Origin: Hypericibacter adhaerens
Lineage (GTDB): Bacteria > Pseudomonadota > Alphaproteobacteria > Dongiales > Dongiaceae
Assembly (NCBI RefSeq): GCF_008728835.1
Contig: NZ_CP042582.1
Span: 3,437,001 to 3,501,000, forward strand
Length of the DNA stretch: 64,000 nucleotides
Direction of reading: 5' to 3'
Position numbers and translations under genes: made by a program. Below are positions 1 to 7,414 of this stretch, piece after piece. Positions within the stretch are counted from its first letter, which is position 1. Each line of letters starts with the position of its first letter. The notes under the pieces were generated by a model. The model saw nothing but the letters and a program-made list of their open reading frames with translations, ran no database searches and was not told the DNA's origin.

Positions 1-1
1 G

Positions 2-886
2 GGCCAGCATATCGTCGAGCTGGGGCTGCTGGCCGAGAATGGGGCGCTCGGCTTCACCGACGGCACCAAGGCGGTCGCCAGCGCGCGCGTGCTGCGGCGC
101 GCGATGAGCTATGCCAGCACCTTCGATCTCCTGATCCTGCAGCATCCCGAGGAGCCGGATCTGGCCTCGGGCGGCGTCATGAATGGCGGCGAGCTCGCCA
201 CGCGGCTGGGATTGCCGGGCATCCCGCGCGACGCCGAGGTGATGATGATCGAGCGCGATCTCCATCTCGTGGCCATGACCGGCGCGCGCTACCACGTCGC
301 CCATGTCTCGACGGCCGATTCCGTGGCCGCGATCCGCGCCGCCAAGGCGCGCGGCCTGAAGGTCACCTGCGATACCGCCCCGCCCTATTTCATCCTGACC
401 GAGGCCGAGGTCGGCGATTACCGCACCTTCGCCAAGCTCTCGCCCCCCTTGCGCGGCGAAAGCGACCGCGCCGCCATCGCCCAAGCCGTCGCCGACGGCA
501 CGATCGATGCCATCGCCAGCGATCACGCACCGCACGACCAGGAATCGAAGCGCGTGCCCTTCGCTCATGCCGAGTTCGGCATCGTCGGGCTGGAGACGCT
601 GCTGCCCCTGTCGCTGGAGCTGGTGCATCAGGGCCGGCTGCCGATGATCGAGCTGATCCGCCGGCTCTCGACCCGGCCGGCCGACATCCTGCGTCTGCCG
701 CAGGGCCGCCTCGCCAAGGGCGCCCCCGCCGACCTCCTGCTGTTCGATCCCGAGGCGAAAGCCGTTATCGAGGTCGACCGCTTCCGCAGCAAATCGAAGA
801 ACTCGCCCTTTGACGGCCGCCCCGTGAAGGGCCATGTGCTGCGCACCCTGGTGGATGGCCGCACCGTCTACGAAGCGTACGCCTGA
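2..886 (+). CDS. pyrC: Dihydroorotase or dihydroorotase-like subunit, 3' part
   Basis: Cyclic amidohydrolase of the class I dihydroorotase family (pyrimidine synthesis, carbamoyl aspartate to dihydroorotate). The reading frame is open from base 2, so the N-terminus and the first metal ligands (the HxH motif) lie left of the window; 294 codons are visible. Family landmarks present are FTDGTKAV near the left edge, a His in LQHPEE, the HVSTADSV segment, and the catalytic-loop SDHAPHD. The histidine pair normally found in the TPHH/CPHH motif before the SDHAP loop is replaced by APPYF, so one usual metal ligand is missing. The protein could therefore be the non-catalytic PyrC'/PyrX partner of aspartate transcarbamoylase rather than an active enzyme. 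It ends 16 bp before plsY and is probably in one operon with it. Confidence 0.88.
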   Translation, partial: GQHIVELGLLAENGALGFTDGTKAVASARVLRRAMSYASTFDLLILQHPEEPDLASGGVMNGGELATRLGLPGIPRDAEVMMIERDLHLVAMTGARYHVAHVSTADSVAAIRAAKARGLKVTCDTAPPYFILTEAEVGDYRTFAKLSPPLRGESDRAAIAQAVADGTIDAIASDHAPHDQESKRVPFAHAEFGIVGLETLLPLSLELVHQGRLPMIELIRRLSTRPADILRLPQGRLAKGAPADLLLFDPEAKAVIEVDRFRSKSKNSPFDGRPVKGHVLRTLVDGRTVYEAYA

Positions 887-902
887 TGAAAGCCTGGGCC
901 TG

Positions 903-1532
903 ATGGCCGATCCCGCGGCCGGCTTCGACTTGACCTGGCTGCATCTGGCCGGGCTGGTGCTGGGCTATCTCCTGGGCTCGATCCCGTTCGGCCTGCTGCT
1001 CACGGGCGCGGCGGGCCTGGGCGACATCCGCAAGATCGGCTCCGGCAATATCGGCGCCACCAACGTCTTGCGCACCGGCAACAAGCCGCTGGCGCTGGCG
1101 ACCCTGCTGCTCGATGGCGGCAAGGGCGCGGCCGCGGTGCTGGTCGCGCGCTACGCCTTCCCCGAAGCCGGGCCGTTGCTGCCGCTCATCGCCGGCGGCG
1201 GCGCCATGCTGGGCCATCTCTACCCGGTCTGGCTCGGCTTCAAGGGCGGCAAGGGTGTCGCCACCAGCCTCGGCACGCTCCTGGCGCTCGACTGGCGCGT
1301 CGGCGCGCTCGCCTGCGCGACCTGGCTCCTGATCGCCCTCCTCTTTCGCTATTCCTCGCTCTCGGCCCTCCTGGCCTTGGCTCTGGCGCCGGTCTTCGCC
1401 TGGTTCCTCGCGGGTCCTGCGCTCGCGATCTTCGCGATCATCGTCGCGGCCCTCGTCTGGTGGCGCCACCGCGAGAACATTCGCCGCCTCCTCAAGGGCG
1501 AGGAGCCGAAGATCGGGCAGAAGAAGGGCTGA
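903..1532 (+). CDS. plsY: Glycerol-3-phosphate acyltransferase PlsY
   Basis: Membrane acyl-phosphate:glycerol-3-phosphate acyltransferase, first step of phospholipid synthesis. The 209-residue length is normal for PlsY. Several hydrophobic helices are visible, and the three conserved cytoplasmic motifs are present: SGNIGATN (47-54), DGGKG (71-75) and GHLYPVWLGFKGGKGVAT (104-121). I chose the ATG at 903 over the longer reading frame from 834 because the extra residues overlap pyrC and are not membrane-like, and the sequence right after 903 leads directly into the first helix. It sits 16 bp after pyrC, so co-transcription is likely. The next gene (1547) starts 14 bp later but looks foreign. Confidence 0.95.
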   Translation: MADPAAGFDLTWLHLAGLVLGYLLGSIPFGLLLTGAAGLGDIRKIGSGNIGATNVLRTGNKPLALATLLLDGGKGAAAVLVARYAFPEAGPLLPLIAGGGAMLGHLYPVWLGFKGGKGVATSLGTLLALDWRVGALACATWLLIALLFRYSSLSALLALALAPVFAWFLAGPALAIFAIIVAALVWWRHRENIRRLLKGEEPKIGQKKG

Positions 1533-1546
1533 CGCGAGGAGCCGGC

Positions 1547-2260
1547 ATGTTACGCGACCAAATTCTAAACGAGATACGCAGACTCGCAGTGGCGAACGGC
1601 GGTCAGCCACCAGGGTGGAATACTTTTTCTAAAGCCACGGGCATTCGCATCCACGAGTGGCGTGGCGTGTACTGGTCGAAATGGAGCGATGCCACGCGCG
1701 AAGCTGGATTTGAGCCGAATAGCCGTGTCACCGCGTACTCCAACGACTATTTTCTGAGGAAACTCGCAGAAGCTGCCCGACATTTTGCTGCCATTCCTAA
1801 TACGATTCAGATGGCGATGTACCGTCGCACTGACCCATCATTCCCCGCCCGGCAGACGTTCAACGCAAACTTTGCGTCGAGAGCAGAAATGCTCTCCCAA
1901 TTTCGCAAGTGGGTAGGTCTGCATTCGGAGTTTGCAGACGTTGCAGCGCTATTCCCTCTCGAAGTGGAGAAGGACGCCAAAGAAAAAGCCGTCCGAGCAA
2001 AAGATGGCTATGTGTATCTCATTCAATGGGGAGACGTTTACAAGATCGGGCGAGGGCAAGATCTGGAGAGGCGCGTGAAACAAGTTCGCACCGGCTTACC
2101 CGAGAGCGGCAGACTCATTCATGCAATCCGTACGGACGATCCTCCAGGCATTGAGCTGTATTGGCATCGTCGCTTTGCAGACAAGCGGACGGAAAACGGA
2201 GAATGGTTCCGGCTCTCAAAGGTTGACATCGCCGCGATGAAGCGGCGCAAGTCTCAATGA
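1547..2260 (+). CDS. GIY-YIG (MUG113/T5orf172-like) nuclease-domain protein
   Basis: A 237-residue protein with a C-terminal GIY-YIG-type fold of the MUG113/T5orf172 kind: YVY (155-157), YKIGRG (165-170), Arg175 in LERR, Glu203 in GIELYWHRRF and the ENGEWF end motif (216-221). The N-terminal half contains an ILNEIRRLAVANGG-type helical segment that resembles homing-endonuclease-associated DNA-binding repeats. The expected activity is DNA cleavage or nicking; the target is unknown. The gene is visibly AT-richer than its neighbours and uses many codons that are rare here (TTT, AAA, ATT), which points to horizontal acquisition. It splits the common plsY-dprA arrangement. I chose the ATG at 1547 because the longer frame from 1460 only reads through the plsY 3' end. 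Confidence 0.8.
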   Translation: MLRDQILNEIRRLAVANGGQPPGWNTFSKATGIRIHEWRGVYWSKWSDATREAGFEPNSRVTAYSNDYFLRKLAEAARHFAAIPNTIQMAMYRRTDPSFPARQTFNANFASRAEMLSQFRKWVGLHSEFADVAALFPLEVEKDAKEKAVRAKDGYVYLIQWGDVYKIGRGQDLERRVKQVRTGLPESGRLIHAIRTDDPPGIELYWHRRFADKRTENGEWFRLSKVDIAAMKRRKSQ

Positions 2261-2479
2261 ATACATAGCGCCCATGGCAGTCCATAAAAGGACGGATACG
2301 AGCACGAGGCAGGTAACTTCCGTCTGAATTGTTGCGAGCCTGGCCTGAACGCTCCCATCCGACGAATCAACGTAGAAAGTAGCGATTACATCGACCAAGC
2401 GACCGGCCGCGCCACACCCGCTCTTCCGCAAGGGTAGAGTTTTGTTCTGTCCGATTTCTCCATACGCTCGAAACGACAA
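2216..2479 (-). CDS. Possible small membrane protein (weak candidate)
   Basis: An 87-codon frame starting with TTG, antisense to the end of the GIY-YIG gene and running through the AT-rich gap. Residues about 53-73 form one clear hydrophobic segment (EVTCLVLVSVLLW...) followed by a basic tail, as in a single-pass membrane protein. I recognise no family. The start codon is weak, with only a short AGG upstream, and the frame overlaps 45 bp of the gene on the other strand. It may be an accidental frame within imported DNA. Confidence 0.2.
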   Translation of the reverse strand: MSFRAYGEIGQNKTLPLRKSGCGAAGRLVDVIATFYVDSSDGSVQARLATIQTEVTCLVLVSVLLWTAMGAMYSLRLAPLHRGDVNL

Positions 2480-2559
2480 TGACCTAAGAGCAGGCGATGC
2501 GACAACAATCTTGGGTTGTATATCTTGACGTTAAATCCCTCGTTGTCTAATCTCCCGTC
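2261..2559. other. AT-richer intergenic stretch between nuclease gene and dprA
   Basis: About 300 bp without a convincing gene. Its base composition matches the GIY-YIG gene rather than the surrounding core genes, so the imported segment probably extends from about 1547 to just before dprA. No terminator hairpin, inverted terminal repeat or direct repeat was found by eye. The only reading frame of note is the weak minus-strand one at 2216-2479. Confidence 0.5.
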
Positions 2560-3909
2560 ATGTCTCTCGCCCACGCCACGCCTCTCACCGATCCCGAGCG
2601 GGCCGACCGGCTGCGGCTGGCGCGGACCTTCAGTGTCGGGCCGGTCACCTTCCGGCGGCTGATCGACCGCTTCCACAGCGCGGCCGAGGCCTTGCGGGCC
2701 CTGCCCGATCTGGCGCGGCAGGCGGGCGCCGAAAGGCTGAACCCGCCCTCGCGCGCCGAGGCCGAAGACGAGATCGCGGCGCTCGCCCGCGCGGGCGGAC
2801 GGTTTCTGGCGCTGGGCGAGCCCCTCTATCCCGAGCCGCTGGCCGCGGTCGAGGATGCGCCGCCGCTGCTGGCCTTGCGCGGCGACCCGGCCCTGTTGTC
2901 GCGGGCCGCGGTCGGCGTGGTGGGATCGCGCAACGCCTCCGCCGGCGGGCGACGGCTCGCGGAGGAGCTATCGCGGGAGCTGGGCGCCGCGGGGCTCGTG
3001 GTGGTGTCGGGGCTCGCGCGCGGTATCGACGCCGCAGCCCATCGGGGCGCGCTCGCCAGCGGCACGGTCGCGGTCTTCGCCGGCGGGCTCGACCAGGTCT
3101 ATCCGCCCGAGCATGCGGATCTCGCCCAGGCGATCCTCGATCAGGGCGGTGCGCTCGTTTCTGAGATGCCGCTCGGCGCCGAGCCGCAGGCGCGGCATTT
3201 CCCGCGCCGCAACCGGCTGGTCTCCGGCCTGTCGCGGGGCGTGCTGGTGATCGAGGCCGCCCTCAAATCGGGGTCGCTGACCACCGCCCGTTTCGCGCTC
3301 GAGCAGGGGCGCGAGGTGATGGCGGTCCCGGGCTCACCGCTCGACCCGCGCTGCCGCGGCACCAACCAGCTGCTGCGCGAGGGCGCCGGGCTGGTCGAGA
3401 CGGCGGCGGACGCCCTGCTCCATCTGGGGCTCGATCCCGAGCTCGCCCTGCGCCCACACTCTATATCTGCATCCATGGCAGGACCGGGCGATGCGGCGGG
3501 CGACTCCGGCAGGCCTTCCCCGGCATCCGATATAGTCTCGATTCGGGACCAAATTCGTCCCGGAGAGACCCTTCCGAGCCCGTCGCCGGCCGCCCGGAGC
3601 ACCCCGGGCGATGCGCCGCAGGTTCCTGCCCTCGCCAGCCCACCGCCCCGGCAAGGCCTCGTTAAGGAAAATCAAGCCAGTCTCGGCACTTCAGACGGCC
3701 GGCGGCCGGCTGGAGACGAGGCGGCGACAGGCTCGGAATCGGCCCGCAAGCTCGCGGAATTGCTGGGTTCTGCGCCGGTATCGGTTGACGAACTGGTCCG
3801 CCGATGCCAAATGTCACCCCCCGTCGTGCGGGCGGCGCTGCTCGATCTTGAGCTCGCCGGCCGGCTGGAGCGCCATCCGGGCGACCGCGTTTCGCTCCTG
3901 CCGACCTAG
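2560..3909 (+). CDS. dprA: DNA processing protein DprA
   Basis: Loads RecA onto incoming single-stranded DNA during natural transformation. The 449 residues contain an N-terminal helical SAM-like region (about 12-75) and the Rossmann-like DprA core, with VGSRNAS (121-127), SGLARGIDAAAHRGAL (150-165) and GGLDQVYPPEH (175-185). A long Pro/Ser/Ala-rich linker (about 297-385) follows, then a C-terminal winged-helix domain (about 385-449). The linker is unusually long for the family and its codon use is less regular than the core, but the frame is intact. The gene stands upstream of topA in the usual alphaproteobacterial order. The short upstream gap is AT-rich and offers no obvious ribosome binding site. 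Confidence 0.95.
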   Translation: MSLAHATPLTDPERADRLRLARTFSVGPVTFRRLIDRFHSAAEALRALPDLARQAGAERLNPPSRAEAEDEIAALARAGGRFLALGEPLYPEPLAAVEDAPPLLALRGDPALLSRAAVGVVGSRNASAGGRRLAEELSRELGAAGLVVVSGLARGIDAAAHRGALASGTVAVFAGGLDQVYPPEHADLAQAILDQGGALVSEMPLGAEPQARHFPRRNRLVSGLSRGVLVIEAALKSGSLTTARFALEQGREVMAVPGSPLDPRCRGTNQLLREGAGLVETAADALLHLGLDPELALRPHSISASMAGPGDAAGDSGRPSPASDIVSIRDQIRPGETLPSPSPAARSTPGDAPQVPALASPPPRQGLVKENQASLGTSDGRRPAGDEAATGSESARKLAELLGSAPVSVDELVRRCQMSPPVVRAALLDLELAGRLERHPGDRVSLLPT

Positions 3910-4011
3910 TCCCGCCACCCTCGCCGACGTGCCGTCCGGTCACGGGCGAAGCGTCAGATGACCGGGTTTGCAGGCGGGATCTACGGAGCCGGAGCGGAAT
4001 TGACGGAGCCG

Positions 4012-6861
4012 ATGAACAGCATCGTCGTCGTGGAATCGCCTGCCAAGGCGAAGACCATCAATAAGTATCTTGGCAAGGGCTATCACGTGCTGGCCAGCTT
4101 CGGCCATGTGCGCGACCTGCCGCCGAAGGACGGCTCCGTGCGCCCGGACGAGGACTTCGCCATGAGCTGGCAGGTCGAAGGCCGCGGCGAGCAACGGCTC
4201 AAGGAGATCGCGAGCGCCGTCAAGGGTGCCGACCGGCTGATCCTGGCGACCGACCCCGACCGCGAGGGCGAGGCCATCTCCTGGCACCTGACGGAGGAGC
4301 TCAAGCGGCGCAAGGCGCTGGAAGGCGTCGAGGTCGAGCGCGTGGTCTTCAACGAGGTGACCAAGGCGGCCGTGCTCGACGCCATGCGCCATCCGCGCAA
4401 GCTCGATAAGGAGCTGGTCGAGGCCTATCTCGCGCGCCGCGCCCTCGACTATCTCGTGGGCTTCACCCTCTCGCCCGTGCTCTGGCGCAAGCTGCCCGGC
4501 AGCCGCTCGGCGGGGCGCGTACAGTCGGTGGCGCTGCGGCTGATCTGCGAGCGCGAGGCCGAGATCGAGGCCTTCAAGCCCCAGGAATACTGGACCGTCG
4601 AGGGCAGGTTCCGCACCGAGGCCGGGCAGGTCTTTCCGGCCCGCCTGATCGAGCTCGACGGCAAGAAACTCGAGAAGTTCGATCTGCCCAACGAGGCGGC
4701 CGCGCAGCGCGCGGTCGCCATCGTGAAAGGTGGCGAGCCCTTCGCCGTGCGCTCGGTCGAGCGCAAGACGGTGCGGCGCAACCCCTTCCCGCCTTTCACC
4801 ACCTCGACCCTGCAGCAGGAAGCCTCGCGCAAGCTGGGCTTGGGCGCGAGCCGCACCATGCGCATCGCCCAGCGGCTCTACGAGGGCGTCGATCTCGGCG
4901 GCGAGACGGTCGGCCTCATCACCTATATGCGCACCGACGGCGTGCAGCTCTCGCAGGAGGCGATCGCGGCGGCGCGCAAGCTGGTCCAGGCCGAGCACGG
5001 CAAGGAATACGTGCCGGACGAACCGCGCCAGTACAAATCGACCGCCAAGAACGCGCAGGAGGCCCACGAGGCCATCCGCCCCAGCGACATCAGCCGCAAG
5101 CCCGGCGACGTGGCGCGCTACCTCGAGGCCGACGAGGCGAAGCTCTATGAGCTGATCTGGAAGCGCACGGTCGCGAGCCAGATGGCGAGCGCGATCCTCG
5201 ACCAGGTGAGCGTCGATATCGCGTCGAAGGACGGCAAGGCCGTGCTGCGCGCGACCGGTTCGGTCGTCACCTTCGACGGCTTCCTCGCCCTCTATCAGGA
5301 GGACCGCGACGATCCGGCCGACGATGACGAGAATGGCGGCCGCCTGCCCGCGCTCAAGGAGCGCGAAGGCGTGGCCCTCAACGAGGTCACGCCCGAGCAG
5401 CATTTCACCCAGCCGCCGCCGCGCTATTCCGAGGCGAGCCTGGTGAAGCGGCTCGAGGAGCTCGGCATCGGCCGGCCCTCGACCTATGCCTCGATCATCC
5501 AGGTCCTGCAGGACCGCAATTATGTGAAGCTCGAGAAGAAGCGCTTCATCCCCGAGGATCGCGGCCGCGTGGTCACGGCCTTCCTCGAGAATTTCTTCGA
5601 CCGCTATGTCGAATACAATTTCACCGCCGATCTCGAGAACCAGCTCGACGACATCTCGGGCGGCCGGATCGACTGGAAGACGGTGCTGCGCGATTTCTGG
5701 CGCGACTTCTCCGCGGCCGTCGCCGGCACCAAGGATCTCTCGATCAGCCAGGTGATCGACGAGCTCGACCAGGAGCTGGGGCCGCATTTCTTCCCCGAGC
5801 GCGCCGACGGCAGCGATCCGCGGCTCTGCCCCGGCTGCCAGTCGGGCAGGCTCTCGCTCAAGCTCGGCAAGTTCGGCGCCTTCATCGGCTGCTCGAACTA
5901 TCCGGACTGCCGCTATACGCGCCGGCTCGGCGTCAGCAACGGCGAGGGCGACGGCTCCGATGTCGATATGGGCCCGAAGCTCCTGGGCGAGGATCCGGCG
6001 ACCAAGCTGCCGGTCTCGCTGCGCAAGGGACCCTACGGCACCTATATCCAGCTGGGCGAAGCCGTACCCGCGGCACCCAAGCCGAAGAAGAAAAAGAAGA
6101 AAGCCAAGGGCGAGAAGGACGAGACCAAGCCCAACGGGGCGGCGGAAGCCCAAGCCGCGCCAGCAGCCCCCGAGCCGCCCAAGCCCAAGCGCGTCTCGCT
6201 GCCGCGCGGGGTCGCGCCCAACGATGTGACGCTCGACCAGGCCCTCGCGCTGCTGTCGCTGCCGCGCCTGCTGGGCAACCATCCGGAAGACCAGCTGCCC
6301 GTGGTCGCCGGCATCGGCCGCTTCGGGCCCTATATCAAGCATGGCGACCGCTTCAAGTCGCTGGGCAAGGACGACGACGTCCTGACCATCGGCATGAACC
6401 GCGCCGTGGCGCTGCTGGCCGAGCCCTCGACCGGCCGCGGCGGGCGCGGCGGCCCGCCCGGCAAGAAGCTCGGCGAGCATCCGGCCGACAGCCAGCCCGT
6501 GACGCTCCATGCCGGCCGCTACGGCCATTACGTGAAGCATGGCAAGATCAACGCGACCTTGCCCAAGGGCGTCGAGCCCGAAAGCTTCACCCTCGAGCAG
6601 GCGATCCCGCTGCTCGAGGCCCGCGCCCAGGCCAAGGGCGTGAAACGCGGCGGCAAGGCCCCGAAGAAGAAGGCGAGCGCGAAGCCGGCGCCCGCCAACG
6701 ACGACGCGCCCGAGGGCGAGCCCAAGCCCGCCAAGGTCAAGGCCGCGGCCTCCGCGAAGGCGAAACCGCCCGCCAAGGTCAAAGCCAAGACGAAGGCCAA
6801 GAGCAAGGCGAAAGCCAAAGGCAAGACCGAGTCTGCGGCGCCGGAGACGGACGGGGAATAG
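4012..6861 (+). CDS. topA: DNA topoisomerase I
   Basis: Type IA topoisomerase that relaxes negative supercoils. From the ATG at 4012 (949 residues) the Toprim domain starts at once with VVVESPAKAKTINKYLG, and the acidic TDPDREGEA motif is at about 80-88. The active-site tyrosine is Tyr305 in ITYMRTDG. A single four-cysteine zinc ribbon (CPGC...C...C) lies at about residues 606-635. Three C-terminal TopA repeats follow (GPYGTYIQLG, GRFGPYIKHG, GRYGHYVKHG), and the protein ends in a roughly 80-residue Lys/Ala/Pro-rich tail. I prefer 4012 over the upstream in-frame start at 3958 because a GGAGC ribosome binding site lies just ahead and the family N-terminus is MxSIVVVESP. Confidence 0.97.
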   Translation: MNSIVVVESPAKAKTINKYLGKGYHVLASFGHVRDLPPKDGSVRPDEDFAMSWQVEGRGEQRLKEIASAVKGADRLILATDPDREGEAISWHLTEELKRRKALEGVEVERVVFNEVTKAAVLDAMRHPRKLDKELVEAYLARRALDYLVGFTLSPVLWRKLPGSRSAGRVQSVALRLICEREAEIEAFKPQEYWTVEGRFRTEAGQVFPARLIELDGKKLEKFDLPNEAAAQRAVAIVKGGEPFAVRSVERKTVRRNPFPPFTTSTLQQEASRKLGLGASRTMRIAQRLYEGVDLGGETVGLITYMRTDGVQLSQEAIAAARKLVQAEHGKEYVPDEPRQYKSTAKNAQEAHEAIRPSDISRKPGDVARYLEADEAKLYELIWKRTVASQMASAILDQVSVDIASKDGKAVLRATGSVVTFDGFLALYQEDRDDPADDDENGGRLPALKEREGVALNEVTPEQHFTQPPPRYSEASLVKRLEELGIGRPSTYASIIQVLQDRNYVKLEKKRFIPEDRGRVVTAFLENFFDRYVEYNFTADLENQLDDISGGRIDWKTVLRDFWRDFSAAVAGTKDLSISQVIDELDQELGPHFFPERADGSDPRLCPGCQSGRLSLKLGKFGAFIGCSNYPDCRYTRRLGVSNGEGDGSDVDMGPKLLGEDPATKLPVSLRKGPYGTYIQLGEAVPAAPKPKKKKKKAKGEKDETKPNGAAEAQAAPAAPEPPKPKRVSLPRGVAPNDVTLDQALALLSLPRLLGNHPEDQLPVVAGIGRFGPYIKHGDRFKSLGKDDDVLTIGMNRAVALLAEPSTGRGGRGGPPGKKLGEHPADSQPVTLHAGRYGHYVKHGKINATLPKGVEPESFTLEQAIPLLEARAQAKGVKRGGKAPKKKASAKPAPANDDAPEGEPKPAKVKAAASAKAKPPAKVKAKTKAKSKAKAKGKTESAAPETDGE

Positions 6862-6876
6862 GCGTCCGTTTGTTGT

Positions 6877-6967
6877 CCCCTCTCCCGCGTGCGGGAGAGG
6901 GTCAGGGAGAGGGCTGCACCGACCGAGCAGCCCCCTCCCTTGCCCTCCCCCGTTCCGGGGGAGGGGA
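6877..6967. repeat. Double-hairpin G/C-rich palindrome (copy R1)
   Basis: Two hairpins face each other: a 10-bp stem at 6879-6900 (CCTCTCCCGC/GCGGGAGAGG) and a second at about 6943-6965 (CCTCCCCC/GGGGGAGG). Between them is a central inverted repeat GCTGC-ACCGACCGA-GCAGC flanked by AGGGAGAGGG and CCCCCTCCCT. The whole unit is nearly palindromic. The copy at 31439 has the same centre with one base difference in 21. It lies between topA and the cupin gene. There is no U-tract, so it is not a classical terminator. Confidence 0.85.
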
Positions 6968-7056
6968 TCACACGTCACCTCTCGCGCCCTCCTCCTTCGC
7001 ATCGCCTCTGCTATGCTGGCCCTCTCGATGTTCCAGCATGAAGGACCAGACCCATC

Positions 7057-7353
7057 ATGGCCGAAGCTCCCAAGGCGCAGCCGACCCTGCAGGTCGACAA
7101 TGATCGCGTGCGGGTGATCCAGTGGCGCTTCGCGCCGGGCGCCGAGACCACCTGGCATCGCCACGAGTACGACTATGTCGTGGTGCCGCTTACCACGGGC
7201 AAGCTCAAGCTGTGGGACGGCAAGGAGGAGCGCTTCGCGGAGCTCCAGGCGGGCGGCTCCTATTTCCGCCCGCTCGGCGTCGAGCATAACGTGATCAACG
7301 CCAACGCCTACGAGTTCGCCTTCGTCGAAATCGAGTTCAAGACCAAACCCTGA
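7057..7353 (+). CDS. Small cupin-domain protein
   Basis: A 98-residue single-domain cupin. The first cupin motif is GAETTWHRHEYDYVVVPLTTG, with candidate metal ligands His34, His36 and Glu37 or nearby; the second is GGSYFRPLGVEHNV, with His77. Small cupins of this type bind a divalent metal or a small ligand, and the substrate cannot be inferred. It has no signal peptide. It is inserted between topA and rnr and follows repeat R1, so it probably has its own promoter; TATGCT at about 7012-7017 is a possible -10 element. The ATG at 7057 is followed directly by cupin sequence. Confidence 0.85.
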   Translation: MAEAPKAQPTLQVDNDRVRVIQWRFAPGAETTWHRHEYDYVVVPLTTGKLKLWDGKEERFAELQAGGSYFRPLGVEHNVINANAYEFAFVEIEFKTKP

Positions 7354-7414
7354 TCCTCCATCCCGACCACGACCTCGGCGCGCGCGCCCAGCGCCCGGGG
7401 CGGAGCCTCTAGCC

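Noticed and set aside
6877-6967. G/C-rich palindromes as ordinary rho-independent terminators
   Set aside because: The stems are strong but no T-tract follows, each unit has two facing hairpins with a palindromic centre, and the same unit recurs in other gaps. A repeat family explains them better.
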